This document shows, piece after piece, positions 46,368 to 54,542 of a stretch of 64,000 nt of DNA. The notes under the pieces are model-generated. The model saw only the letters and a program-made list of their open reading frames with translations. It had not been told where the DNA came from and did no database searches. Positions within the stretch are counted from its first letter, which is position 1. Each line of letters starts with the position of its first letter. The DNA is taken from positions 112,245 to 176,244 of the forward strand of contig JBBDNK010000001.1 in NCBI GenBank assembly GCA_040877625.1, given 5' to 3'. The stretch is from Methylonatrum sp040877625. GTDB taxonomy: Bacteria > Pseudomonadota > Gammaproteobacteria > Nitrococcales > Aquisalimonadaceae. The translations under genes were made by a program, and so were the position numbers.

Positions 46368-46828
46368 TGACCAGACAACGTCGCTGGAACATGCGCACCT
46401 CGCCACGTACGGCCATCGCGGTCCTTTTGCTCGCCCTGCTCACAGGCTGTGCTGCCACGGAGCCCGTCAGCGAGGATAGCCTCTATCGCGCGCTTGGTGA
46501 ACGCCAGGGCATTGCCGTCATCGTGGACGGTCTGCTGTTTCGGATCTCGGAGAACAGCCGCATCGCTCATCACTTCGCCAGCGCCGAACCGGCCCGCCTG
46601 CACCGCACCCTGACCGAACAGTTCTGCGTGCTGGCCGGGGGCCCGTGTACTTATTCGGGAGATGACATGGTCGAGGTGCATACGGGCATGGCCATTACCG
46701 AGGCCGAGTTCAACAGCCTGGTGGAGGATCTGATCGCGGTGATGGAAGAGCAGCGTATACCCATCACGGCGCAGAACCGGCTGCTGGCCAAGCTGGTGCC
46801 GTTGCGGGAGAAGATCATCCGGCTTTGA
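46367..46828 (+). CDS. group I truncated hemoglobin, predicted lipoprotein
   Basis: 153 residues. Signal MRTSPRTAIAVLLLALLTGCAA with lipobox LTGC (Cys about 28), so probably anchored in the membrane on the periplasmic side. The globin domain follows: LYRALGERQGIAVIVDGLLFRI, HHFASAEPARLHRTLTEQFCVLAGGPCTYSG, and HTGMAITEAEF with the proximal His. Truncated hemoglobins bind O2 or NO; lipid anchoring and the neighbouring copper and c-di-GMP genes suggest gas sensing or detoxification at the membrane. Confidence 0.85.
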   Translation: MTRQRRWNMRTSPRTAIAVLLLALLTGCAATEPVSEDSLYRALGERQGIAVIVDGLLFRISENSRIAHHFASAEPARLHRTLTEQFCVLAGGPCTYSGDDMVEVHTGMAITEAEFNSLVEDLIAVMEEQRIPITAQNRLLAKLVPLREKIIRL

Positions 46829-46829
46829 T

Positions 46830-47399
46830 CTAGGAGCGCGGCAGGGTCACGCCTCGTTGGCCCATGTATTTGCCGCTGCGGTCCTTGTAGGAGACTTCGC
46901 AGACTTCGTCCGATTCCAGGAATAGCATTTGCGCCACGCCTTCGTTGGCATAGATTCTCGCCGGCAATGGCGTGGTGTTGGAGAACTCCAGGGTAACGTG
47001 CCCTTCCCACTCCGGCTCAAGCGGCGTGACGTTGACGATGATCCCGCAACGCGCATAGGTGGACTTGCCCAGGCAGATGGTCAGCACGTTACGCGGAATG
47101 CGGAAATACTCCACCGTGCGGGCCAGAGCGAATGAATTGGGCGGGATGATGCAGACGTCGGCGTGAACATCGACGAAGCTGTTTTCATCGAAGTTCTTGG
47201 GGTCCACCACCGCCGAATTGATATTGGTGAAGATCTTGAACTCGGCCGCGCAGCGGACATCGTAACCGTAACTCGATGTGCCGTAGGAAATGATCCTGCC
47301 CTGTTCCGCCGTCTCCCGGACCTGGCCCGGCTCAAACGGTTCGATCAGGCCCGCCTCTGTTGCCATCCGGCGAATCCATCTGTCCGATTTTATTGACAT
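46830..47399 (-). CDS. dcd: dCTP deaminase
   Basis: Deaminates dCTP to dUTP for dTMP synthesis. 189 residues: MSIKSDRWIRRMATEAGLIEPF, SYGYDVRCAAEFKIFTN, GKSTYARCGIIVNVTPLEPEWEGHVTLEFSNTTPLPARIYA with the catalytic Glu, and KYMGQRGVTLPR. Start set by family alignment. Convergent with the hemoglobin gene, 1 nt apart. Confidence 0.96.
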   Translation of the reverse strand: MSIKSDRWIRRMATEAGLIEPFEPGQVRETAEQGRIISYGTSSYGYDVRCAAEFKIFTNINSAVVDPKNFDENSFVDVHADVCIIPPNSFALARTVEYFRIPRNVLTICLGKSTYARCGIIVNVTPLEPEWEGHVTLEFSNTTPLPARIYANEGVAQMLFLESDEVCEVSYKDRSGKYMGQRGVTLPRS

Positions 47400-47645
47400 A
47401 TAAGGTCCGCTACCCTGTGATCTGCCCCCGAAAGCGGCGATTCTACATGGGCGCCCGCTCCGGCGGAACCGGCGAATGCCGATCGGCACCCCGGGACGGC
47501 TGGACCGCGTCTTTCGAGCCGGGTAATGTGAACCCTCGGAGATCTGCCACTCAGGCGCCGAAACCGGGCAACAGCAGGTATCCGCATATCATAACCATGG
47601 AAATTGGCGCGATCGTGATTGCGCCGGCAATGCGGAGGATGGCGC

Positions 47646-47891
47646 ATGCGGGGGGTCGTGAGTTTCATGAACGCCGAGGATCGCCTGGTGGCCGTACTCA
47701 CCGAGCATGGCGAGTATACGGTTATCGGGATCATGGAAGAGGCCGCGCTCAGCGTTGGGGATACCATTACCGGGCCGCTGGAGGCACTGGATCACCAGAT
47801 TCTCGAAAACGAGACGCGCGGCACCCGCCTGAGCGTCTATGTGGAAGATTTCGAGTTATCCGAGCAGGACGCGCGCGCCAAACTGGGGTAG
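47646..47891 (+). CDS. unrecognised 81-residue protein
   Basis: Starts MRGVVSFMNAEDRLVAVLTEHGEYTVIGIMEE, then SVGDTITGPLEALDHQILENETRGT, and ends in a charged helix. No known domain recognised; the pattern of alternating hydrophobics suggests an OB- or SH3-like beta barrel. GGAGG lies 7 nt before the ATG, and composition is that of a real gene. It stands alone between dcd and rlmKL. Confidence 0.65.
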   Translation: MRGVVSFMNAEDRLVAVLTEHGEYTVIGIMEEAALSVGDTITGPLEALDHQILENETRGTRLSVYVEDFELSEQDARAKLG

Positions 47892-47907
47892 CGCGCTTGC
47901 CGCCGCC

Positions 47908-50034
47908 TCAGCGATGGCGGATGAAGAAACAACGATGTATGCGCTGATTTCGCCTGAAGTCCTGGGGAATCGACCATTCCGAGCGGTCTTCCACCACCAG
48001 ACCCGGCAATCCCTCTTCGTCCAGCCTGAAACGGCGCAGATTGGTGGAAAACACCAGCAGACCACCCGGCGTCAGCCTGTCCGCCGCCGCCCTGATGAGC
48101 CCGGCCTGATCGCGCTGTATGTCAAGCGTGCCTTCCATGCGCTTGGAGTTGGAAAAACTGGGCGGATCGAGAAAGATGATGTCGTAATGCTCCCGGCATT
48201 GTGCCAGCCAGTCCCGGCAGTCCGCCTGCACCACCTGATGCTGCGGCGTATCGACGCGATTCAGCCGCAGGTTGCGCAGCAACCAGTCCAGGTAGGTCCT
48301 GGACAGATCCACGCTTGTGGTCGCCTTCGCGCCACCGACCGCCGCGTGTACCGTCGCCGCACCGGTGTATGAGAACAGATTCAGCACCCGCTTGCCGGCC
48401 GCCGCCTCGCCCAGCCACAGCCGCACCGGGCGATGGTCGAGGAACACGCCGGTGTCCAGATAATCGGTGAGATTCACCAGCAGCCGACAGGGGCCTTCAC
48501 GGACCTCCAGCCAACGGCCTTCCTTGCCTTGACGGCTGTATTGGGATTGGCCGCGCTGGCGGCGGCGAACCTTGAGCACGGTACGCTCCGGCGGTACACC
48601 GAGCGCCACAGGCAAGGCAGCGAGCGCGGCGCGCAACCTGGCCCTCGCAGCACGTGGATCGACACTGGACGACGGCGGTGGTTCATATTCCTGTACGTGC
48701 AGCCAGTCACCCTGCTCGGTGCCGTAGACATCCACCGCCAGCGCATACTCGGGGATATCGGCGTCGTAGATCCGGTAACTGGACACAGCGTTGCGCTTGA
48801 GCCACGACCCGAGAGCTCGGCGGTTCTTGTTCAGGCGGTTGACCAGGTCCTGCGCGGCCTGGGGGGGCGGCTCCGCGCCGGGATCCCGCACGGCAAGTTC
48901 GAATCTCTCCAGGCGACAGATGATGGGGCCGTTGTAGAGTGTCCAGTGGCGCTCGGGGCGCAGGCCGATTTCAGCATCGGCGCCACTCAGCAGAACCACC
49001 CGCCAGCCCTGGAAATGCTCGCGCAGCGTATCCCCAAGCCGCGCATAGAGCGGTACAAGTTCCCGGTCCAGGCTCAGGCGTTCTCCGTAAGGCGGGTTTA
49101 TGGCCACCAGTCCGCCGGTCACGTGCGTTGGAGGCGACGCCTCCGCGAGCTCGCGCTTCTCGACGTGCACGACACCCACGAGCCCTGCCCGTTGTACGTT
49201 GGCCAGGGCCTGGCGCACGGCGGCGGAATCATGATCATAGGCGACAATCGGTGGAAGGTGCCCGGCGGCGGCTTCCTGACGTTCCAGCGCCTCGTCCACG
49301 AGGTCCTTCCAGGCAGTGGCGTCATGCCCCTTCCAGCCCAGAAAACCAAACCGGGTACGCAGTAACCCCGGGGCCGTATCGCCGGCCATCCATGCGGCCT
49401 CGATGGCCAGCGTACCGGAACCGCACATGGGGTCGACAAACCCGCCACCGCTGGCGGCCAGCTCCGGCCAGCCGCCGCGTAATAGTACGGCCGCGGCCAG
49501 ATTCTCCTTCAACGGCGCGATGATACCCGGCTCCCGATAGCCACGACGGTGCAGGCTATCTCCGGAGAGGTCGACGGCGACGATGACCGATTCCCCCGCC
49601 ATATGGGTGTTGATTCGCAGGTCGGGGGCTTCCGTGTCCACCGAGGGGCGGTCGCCGGTGCGCTCGCGCATGACGTCCACCACCGCATCCTTGACCCGCT
49701 GCATGGCATAGCGACTATGCGATACAGCCGCGCGGACGCCGGTGAAATCCACCGCCAGGGTCGCCCCCGGCCCGAGATGCTCAGGCCAGGGAATGGTGCG
49801 CACACCGGCATAGAGCGCATCGGCATCGGCGGCTTCGAAATTCGCAAGCGGCAGCAGTACCCGGTTTGCAATGCGCGACCAGAGGCACACCCGGTAAGCC
49901 AGCTCCAGGGTGCCGGAAAACACCACCCCGCCGCGCTGTTCCCGGGCATCACCCGCGCCGATCGCACGTATCTCCTCGGCCAGCAGGCCCTCGAGTCCGC
50001 GCGGCGCGGTGGCGAACAGGCGATGGTCAGTCAA
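47908..50034 (-). CDS. rlmL: 23S rRNA (guanine-N2/N7) methyltransferase RlmKL
   Basis: Fused enzyme that makes m2G2445 and m7G2069 in 23S rRNA. Residues about 1-150 hold a THUMP domain; about 160-390 the RlmL methyltransferase (MCGSGTLAIEAAWMAGD, NPPYGERL); about 400-708 the RlmK half (LNLFSYTGAATVHAA, DIIFLDPPSFSNSKRM). 708 residues, the usual fused length. Overlaps the next gene upstream by 8 nt. Confidence 0.95.
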   Translation of the reverse strand: MTDHRLFATAPRGLEGLLAEEIRAIGAGDAREQRGGVVFSGTLELAYRVCLWSRIANRVLLPLANFEAADADALYAGVRTIPWPEHLGPGATLAVDFTGVRAAVSHSRYAMQRVKDAVVDVMRERTGDRPSVDTEAPDLRINTHMAGESVIVAVDLSGDSLHRRGYREPGIIAPLKENLAAAVLLRGGWPELAASGGGFVDPMCGSGTLAIEAAWMAGDTAPGLLRTRFGFLGWKGHDATAWKDLVDEALERQEAAAGHLPPIVAYDHDSAAVRQALANVQRAGLVGVVHVEKRELAEASPPTHVTGGLVAINPPYGERLSLDRELVPLYARLGDTLREHFQGWRVVLLSGADAEIGLRPERHWTLYNGPIICRLERFELAVRDPGAEPPPQAAQDLVNRLNKNRRALGSWLKRNAVSSYRIYDADIPEYALAVDVYGTEQGDWLHVQEYEPPPSSSVDPRAARARLRAALAALPVALGVPPERTVLKVRRRQRGQSQYSRQGKEGRWLEVREGPCRLLVNLTDYLDTGVFLDHRPVRLWLGEAAAGKRVLNLFSYTGAATVHAAVGGAKATTSVDLSRTYLDWLLRNLRLNRVDTPQHQVVQADCRDWLAQCREHYDIIFLDPPSFSNSKRMEGTLDIQRDQAGLIRAAADRLTPGGLLVFSTNLRRFRLDEEGLPGLVVEDRSEWSIPQDFRRNQRIHRCFFIRHR

Positions 50035-50656
50035 TCACCGCCTCCCAGTCCCGGCGTAGAGCGGCCTGGTCATGCTCGTCGTCCTCGACGGTTTCGATCA
50101 CCAGCGGATAAATGGACTGCACCTGAAAACCGACCAGTGCTTCACGTACGAGATTACGCAGCACAGCCTGGTAATTGGCCACCGGCACACCGCGGTCGGG
50201 GCGGTAGCGACCCGTGACCTGGCCGTCAACGTCCACCGCCAGGCTTACGTCAAAATGCACCGGCGTGCCGGCCCGGCTGCCGGACTCAAGCATATAGAGA
50301 CTGCCGGCCCGCCGAGCCTGGTGATAGAGCAGTTCGCCATCGCCGTCCCGAAGCAACACTTCGTAGGTGGGCGTATCGGCCTCCTCGCTCGTGAGCACCT
50401 CGATGACACGGACAACCTGCGGAAGCGGGGAAATCGGCGCCATGACTTCCTGCATGGCGCCGTCAAGCGCTGCGCTGGCCCTCGGCTGGCCCAGGGTCGC
50501 GCGGTACCGCACTTCCATGACCGTGACGATCAACACGACGATCAGAGCCAGGCCGACGGCAATGCCGATATACACCTGCTTGCGGATCGGCTTTTCGTAG
50601 GCATCCGCCTCCTCGGGCGTACTCGGCTGGGACGGTTGGTGACCGGGATCTGCCAT
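50027..50656 (-). CDS. membrane-anchored hypothetical protein
   Basis: 209 residues: a soluble N-terminal stretch rich in Glu and Pro, one transmembrane helix (about 28-48, QVYIGIAVGLALIVVLIVTVMEV), and a C-terminal domain of about 150 residues with VEVLTSEEADTPTYEVLLRDGDGELLYHQ-like strands. I do not recognise it. Overlaps rlmKL by 8 nt, so is likely co-expressed with it. TATAAT on the minus strand at 50714-50719 could be its promoter -10. Confidence 0.7.
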   Translation of the reverse strand: MADPGHQPSQPSTPEEADAYEKPIRKQVYIGIAVGLALIVVLIVTVMEVRYRATLGQPRASAALDGAMQEVMAPISPLPQVVRVIEVLTSEEADTPTYEVLLRDGDGELLYHQARRAGSLYMLESGSRAGTPVHFDVSLAVDVDGQVTGRYRPDRGVPVANYQAVLRNLVREALVGFQVQSIYPLVIETVEDDEHDQAALRRDWEAVID

Positions 50657-50950
50657 GAAATTGGTCTCTTGTCATTCGCCCGCGATGAAGCCGGGGCGCA
50701 AAGGAAAGCGGCCATTATAACGGCTCCTGCAACCGCTGCTGGAAAATGGAAAAATACTACGTATATACAATACATTGCGTCGTTTTCGAACGACTTGTTG
50801 TCGGTTCTCGCAACGTATAGCACTGTGCGCGTTGCTGATCATGCTGCAACAGCCGCTGATCCAGAGGGAATGTTATTGTTTTTCGTGGCCAAGGAAATGC
50901 GGGTATGCCGGTGACAGACCGGAATGCCCGCATTCACCCGTCAGCACGCT
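50657..50950. other. intergenic region with a UUCG-loop hairpin and AT-rich stretch
   Basis: No gene is seen. It contains a TATAAT on the minus strand (50714-50719), an AT-rich stretch TACTACGTATATACAATACA, and GTCGTT-TTCG-AACGAC (50779-50794), a hairpin with the stable UUCG tetraloop. Confidence 0.4.
50899..50931 (-). terminator. possible terminator of the TetR gene
   Basis: GCGGGTATGCCGGT and ACCGGAATGCCCGC pair over 14 positions with one wobble and one mismatch, 20 nt past the TetR stop. The following T tract is weak. Confidence 0.4.
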
Positions 50951-51586
50951 TCAACCATTGCTGCGGTGCTGGGTCGCAATGGGCAACAGGGACGCATGCT
51001 GCTCCGCAAGCCGTTCGTAGAAGGCCTGGTCCATCCCGACGCCGATGGCATCTTCAAATACCGGCCTCAGCGCAACCGGCGTAACCGCCAGACTGAACAG
51101 GGAGACCAGTCGTTCCTTTAATGCGTGTTCCTCCTCGCTTCCACTACGTACGTCACTCAATTGCAGGAGGTGGCTGAACCCCGGCCTGATGTAGTTATCC
51201 AGAAGAAATTCCCGAAACGGGTTGTTCCGGTCCATCAGCGTGGACAGCATCAATGCCGCAAGGTCGGGGAATCGTGCAAACAATCGATAGTAAAGCCGAA
51301 AGATCTCGCCTGACACGTCACTGACCGCACCGGCCTGCAGGTGTCTGAGATCGTCCAGCAAGGGGGCAAGCACGTCGATGAGTGCCGCCTCGTAGAGCCG
51401 CTCCTTGGTTCCAAAATAGTAGGCAATCATTCCCTTCGACACACCCGCCTGAGCGGCGATGTCCCGCAGGCTGGAGCGATCGAAGCCCATTGCCAGAAAC
51501 TGCTCCCGTGCTGCTTCCAGAATATTGCCGCGCACGTCTTCAGTATGCTCGCCCCGTGGTCGTCCCACGGATCGTTTCCTGTCCAT
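50951..51586 (-). CDS. TetR-family transcriptional regulator
   Basis: 211 residues. N-terminal helix-turn-helix: ILEAAREQFLAMGFDRSSLRDIAAQAGVSKGMIAYYFGTKERLYEAAL, the standard TetR form. The ligand domain (about 80-205) shows no recognisable family. AAGGAGG 5 nt before the ATG at 51586 decides the start. No obvious target gene adjoins except those across the 0.8-kb region, where a GTACCCGGGTAC-type palindrome could be an operator. Confidence 0.92.
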   Translation of the reverse strand: MDRKRSVGRPRGEHTEDVRGNILEAAREQFLAMGFDRSSLRDIAAQAGVSKGMIAYYFGTKERLYEAALIDVLAPLLDDLRHLQAGAVSDVSGEIFRLYYRLFARFPDLAALMLSTLMDRNNPFREFLLDNYIRPGFSHLLQLSDVRSGSEEEHALKERLVSLFSLAVTPVALRPVFEDAIGVGMDQAFYERLAEQHASLLPIATQHRSNG

Positions 51587-52366
51587 AATGGCCTCCTTGT
51601 CCGTTACTGATTCCGTCCGCAACGCCACCCGAACTGGTACCGGACCTGGCCCTGCGGTTCTTGGCTCCGTCTTCCCTGGATGGGGCCGGCAGGCGGCATG
51701 ATACGCGTGTTCAACCCGACCCGCCCATGAAAAACATCCGTATGGGTATGACCACGTACACGCCAGCGAATTCACCCGCAGTGGATGCATCCATGAGCAT
51801 GCTAAGCCAGACAGCACTCGTCACCACGTACACTTGCACTCAAGTCGAAAGTCAGACAGTTGCTTGGTGTTCAACACACCAAATATCGAAAATCGCTTCG
51901 GTCAGCTACCCGTCGCCTCTTGTACCCGGGTACAGCACACGCCCGTTCCAGAACCCTGGCTGGTCTGCTCCAGCAGCACTGCTGGACCTGCCTACGAAAC
52001 AACTTCATGAGCCCAGAAGCATAGATATTCTGGCTGGAAATGCACCGCTGGCGGGTGGGGATTGTCTTGTCATGGCTCGCATACTCCTATTATCGTCGAG
52101 AAACCGCGTGTCTGGCGCCTTTCGTACAAGTGCAGGCCAGGTAGCTTACGCTGACCTTGCTCGTCCCTTCGCCGGCGATACGCGCATCGAACTGCGCTGC
52201 GCGTATTGATATTTGAATATGCCGTATCTCGATATTTAAACAAATGTTCGATATTGAAGATTATTAACCGCACTGCTAACGTGTTCGCAATCAAGCCTCG
52301 CGACGTTTTCTGTCGCTCACACACACATGCGCATCTCTGTAAATATGCGCCAGGCGCTATAGTCCT
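51587..52366. other. 780-bp non-coding region with palindromes
   Basis: No convincing frame; the 182-residue frame in it has no ribosome site and atypical composition. It holds a perfect 14-bp palindrome TGTACCCGGGTACA (51921-51934), TCCAGCAG-CA-CTGCTGGA (51969-51986), ATACGCGC-N13-GCGCGTAT (52178-52206) and an 11-nt direct repeat ACCACGTACAC (51751, 51823). The last 160 nt are AT-rich with repeated CGATATT. A small RNA or regulatory region is possible. Confidence 0.45.
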
Positions 52367-54526
52367 GTGATAGATCCGTCGCACACTCAAACTGTGCCCG
52401 CCGCACCGAGTTACCGTATGCAGTTCGGGCGTGAAACCCAGGCAGTTATCGATGCCTTGCCGGCGCACCTGAGCCTGATCGATGTGAGCGGCCGCATCAT
52501 TGCCGTAAACACGGCCTGGCGCCAGTTTCTTGCGGACAGTGCCCGGCGGGATAGCCAGCGGATGGTTGGTGACAGCTATCTGGACGGCCTCACACCCGTG
52601 CTTCCCACTGCTCCGGACACCGGAATCGACATTGCGGCGGAAATACGCGCCGTGCTCCAGGGCAGCAGCCCGGAATTCGAGTGTGAGTACCTCTGCCCCA
52701 ACGCGCCGGACAAGCAGTGGTTCCGAATGCACGTCACGCCGATTCTGCACAATAAGGCCATTGCCGGAGCACTGATTTCCCATAGCGACGTAACATCCGC
52801 GCATCTGGCCGGAGAGCAGGCGGCATTGGCGGCCATCGCGCTCGAGAACACCGTCGATGCGGTTGCGGTGCTGGATGTCACGCGCCGGGTGCTGTCCGTC
52901 AATCCAGCCTATGAGCAGATCTCCGGGCGGTCGCGCGAGGATGTCTGCGGGGAGTTGTTCCCCGACCCTGCCGAGGCCAGTCCAACCGATCAGGAAGCCT
53001 GGGAGGATGCCTGGTGCCATCTGGCGATCGATGGCCGCTGGCAGGGAGAGCTGCCTTTCCAACGCGGCGATGGTAGCCGCTACTTTGCGCTGCTCAACAT
53101 CGGCGCGGTCACGGCCGGGCTTGGTCATGACGCCCATTACGTGGCCGTATTCAATGATGTCTCCCGCTACCGCGACTATGAAGAGCAGCTGAATTTTCTC
53201 GCCTTCCATGACCCGCTCACCCAGTTGCCGAACCGCCTGCGCTTCTCCGAGGCGATGCGGGAAGCGCTCTATCATGCGCAGCGCGCCGATAACCACCTGG
53301 CGGTACTGATGCTGGATCTGGACAATTTCAAGGACGTCAATGATTCACTTGGTCATGCGGCCGGCGACGAACTGCTGCGCGAGGTGAGCCAGCGGCTACG
53401 CGACAGCGTCCGCGCTGGCGACATGGTGGCGCGCTTGGGTGGCGACGAATTCAGCCTGCTGCTTACCGGGCTGCGGGAGACTGGTGACGCGGGCCGAATC
53501 GCCGATCAGATCATGCTGGCGCTGTCGGAACCGATCCTGGTTCAACATTCAAAACTGTTTGTCACCGGCAGCATTGGGATTGCCTGCTATCCGCGGGATG
53601 CCGTCAGTGGCAGCGAGCTGCTGCGTTGCGCCGACGCCGCCATGTACTGGGCAAAAGCGCGCGGGCGGAATATGTACGAGTTCTTCAGCCCGGAGCTCAA
53701 CACGCAGGCGCACAACGCACTGTCCATGGTCAGCGCGTTGCATCAGGCGCTGCATCAGGACGAGTTCCTGCTGAGTTACCAGCCCATCGTCGACCTCAAT
53801 ACCGGAGCCATAACCGCCGTCGAGGCTCTGATTCGCTGGCGCCACCCTGAACTGGGCATGGTCGCGCCGGCCCAGTTCATACCACTGGCCGAGGAAACCG
53901 GCATTGTCAACGAACTCGGGATATGGGTACTGGATACCGCATGCCGGCAAATGCGTGCCTGGGATGACATGGGCATGCAGCCGGTCCGCCTGTCGGTGAA
54001 CGTCTCGGCGAGGCAGTTCCAGCGCCATGATTTCGTGCAGCGCGTGGCGGACGTGCTGCGCGACTCCGGCCTGCCCGCGAGCCGCCTTGAGCTGGAAATC
54101 ACGGAAACCACGATGATGACCGATCCGGCACGTACCGCCGACCTTCTGAGTCAGCTTGGTGCAACGGGAGTCAGCTTTGCAGTGGATGATTTCGGCACCG
54201 GCTATTCCTCGCTGGGCTACCTGCGTCAATTGCCGATTCACCGGGTAAAAGTGGACCGCAGTTTTGTCAGCCGGCTACCGGATGATGCCGATGATACCGC
54301 CATCGTGCAGGCGATCATGGCCATGACTCAAAGCCTGCGACTAACGGTTGTCGCGGAAGGCGTGGAGAACCGCTCGCAGTGGGAACACCTGCTGAGCCTG
54401 GGGTGTCAGGAGGGACAGGGCTACCTGTTCAGCATGCCGTTAAGTGCGGAGGATCTGACCTGGCTGCGATCAAATCACTCCGCGCTACCCGCGGCAGGAA
54501 CGGGGGCGGGCACAACCGGAGTTTAA
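52367..54526 (+). CDS. PAS-PAS-GGDEF-EAL bifunctional c-di-GMP enzyme
   Basis: 719 residues, no transmembrane segment: PAS (about 25-145), PAS (about 150-270), GGDEF (motif GGDEF 358-362, with the RAGD inhibitory I-site about 349-352) and EAL (AVEALIRW, Glu486, DDFGTGYSSLGYL). Both catalytic signatures are intact, so it could make and degrade c-di-GMP. The start may be GTG 52367 or ATG 52418. A TATAGT lies at 52358. It is followed 16 nt later by kaiC, so is probably co-transcribed with it. Confidence 0.93.
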   Translation: MIDPSHTQTVPAAPSYRMQFGRETQAVIDALPAHLSLIDVSGRIIAVNTAWRQFLADSARRDSQRMVGDSYLDGLTPVLPTAPDTGIDIAAEIRAVLQGSSPEFECEYLCPNAPDKQWFRMHVTPILHNKAIAGALISHSDVTSAHLAGEQAALAAIALENTVDAVAVLDVTRRVLSVNPAYEQISGRSREDVCGELFPDPAEASPTDQEAWEDAWCHLAIDGRWQGELPFQRGDGSRYFALLNIGAVTAGLGHDAHYVAVFNDVSRYRDYEEQLNFLAFHDPLTQLPNRLRFSEAMREALYHAQRADNHLAVLMLDLDNFKDVNDSLGHAAGDELLREVSQRLRDSVRAGDMVARLGGDEFSLLLTGLRETGDAGRIADQIMLALSEPILVQHSKLFVTGSIGIACYPRDAVSGSELLRCADAAMYWAKARGRNMYEFFSPELNTQAHNALSMVSALHQALHQDEFLLSYQPIVDLNTGAITAVEALIRWRHPELGMVAPAQFIPLAEETGIVNELGIWVLDTACRQMRAWDDMGMQPVRLSVNVSARQFQRHDFVQRVADVLRDSGLPASRLELEITETTMMTDPARTADLLSQLGATGVSFAVDDFGTGYSSLGYLRQLPIHRVKVDRSFVSRLPDDADDTAIVQAIMAMTQSLRLTVVAEGVENRSQWEHLLSLGCQEGQGYLFSMPLSAEDLTWLRSNHSALPAAGTGAGTTGV

Positions 54527-54542
54527 TAATAGAAGGTATTGC

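Noticed and set aside
51661..52209. 182-residue frame in the large intergenic region
   Set aside because: No ribosome site, Ser/Thr-rich low-similarity sequence, and overlaps palindromes; probably not coding.
52070..53296. 408-residue frame antisense to the PAS-PAS-GGDEF-EAL gene
   Set aside because: The opposite strand holds a clear domain protein; the frame has no ribosome site or recognisable domain.
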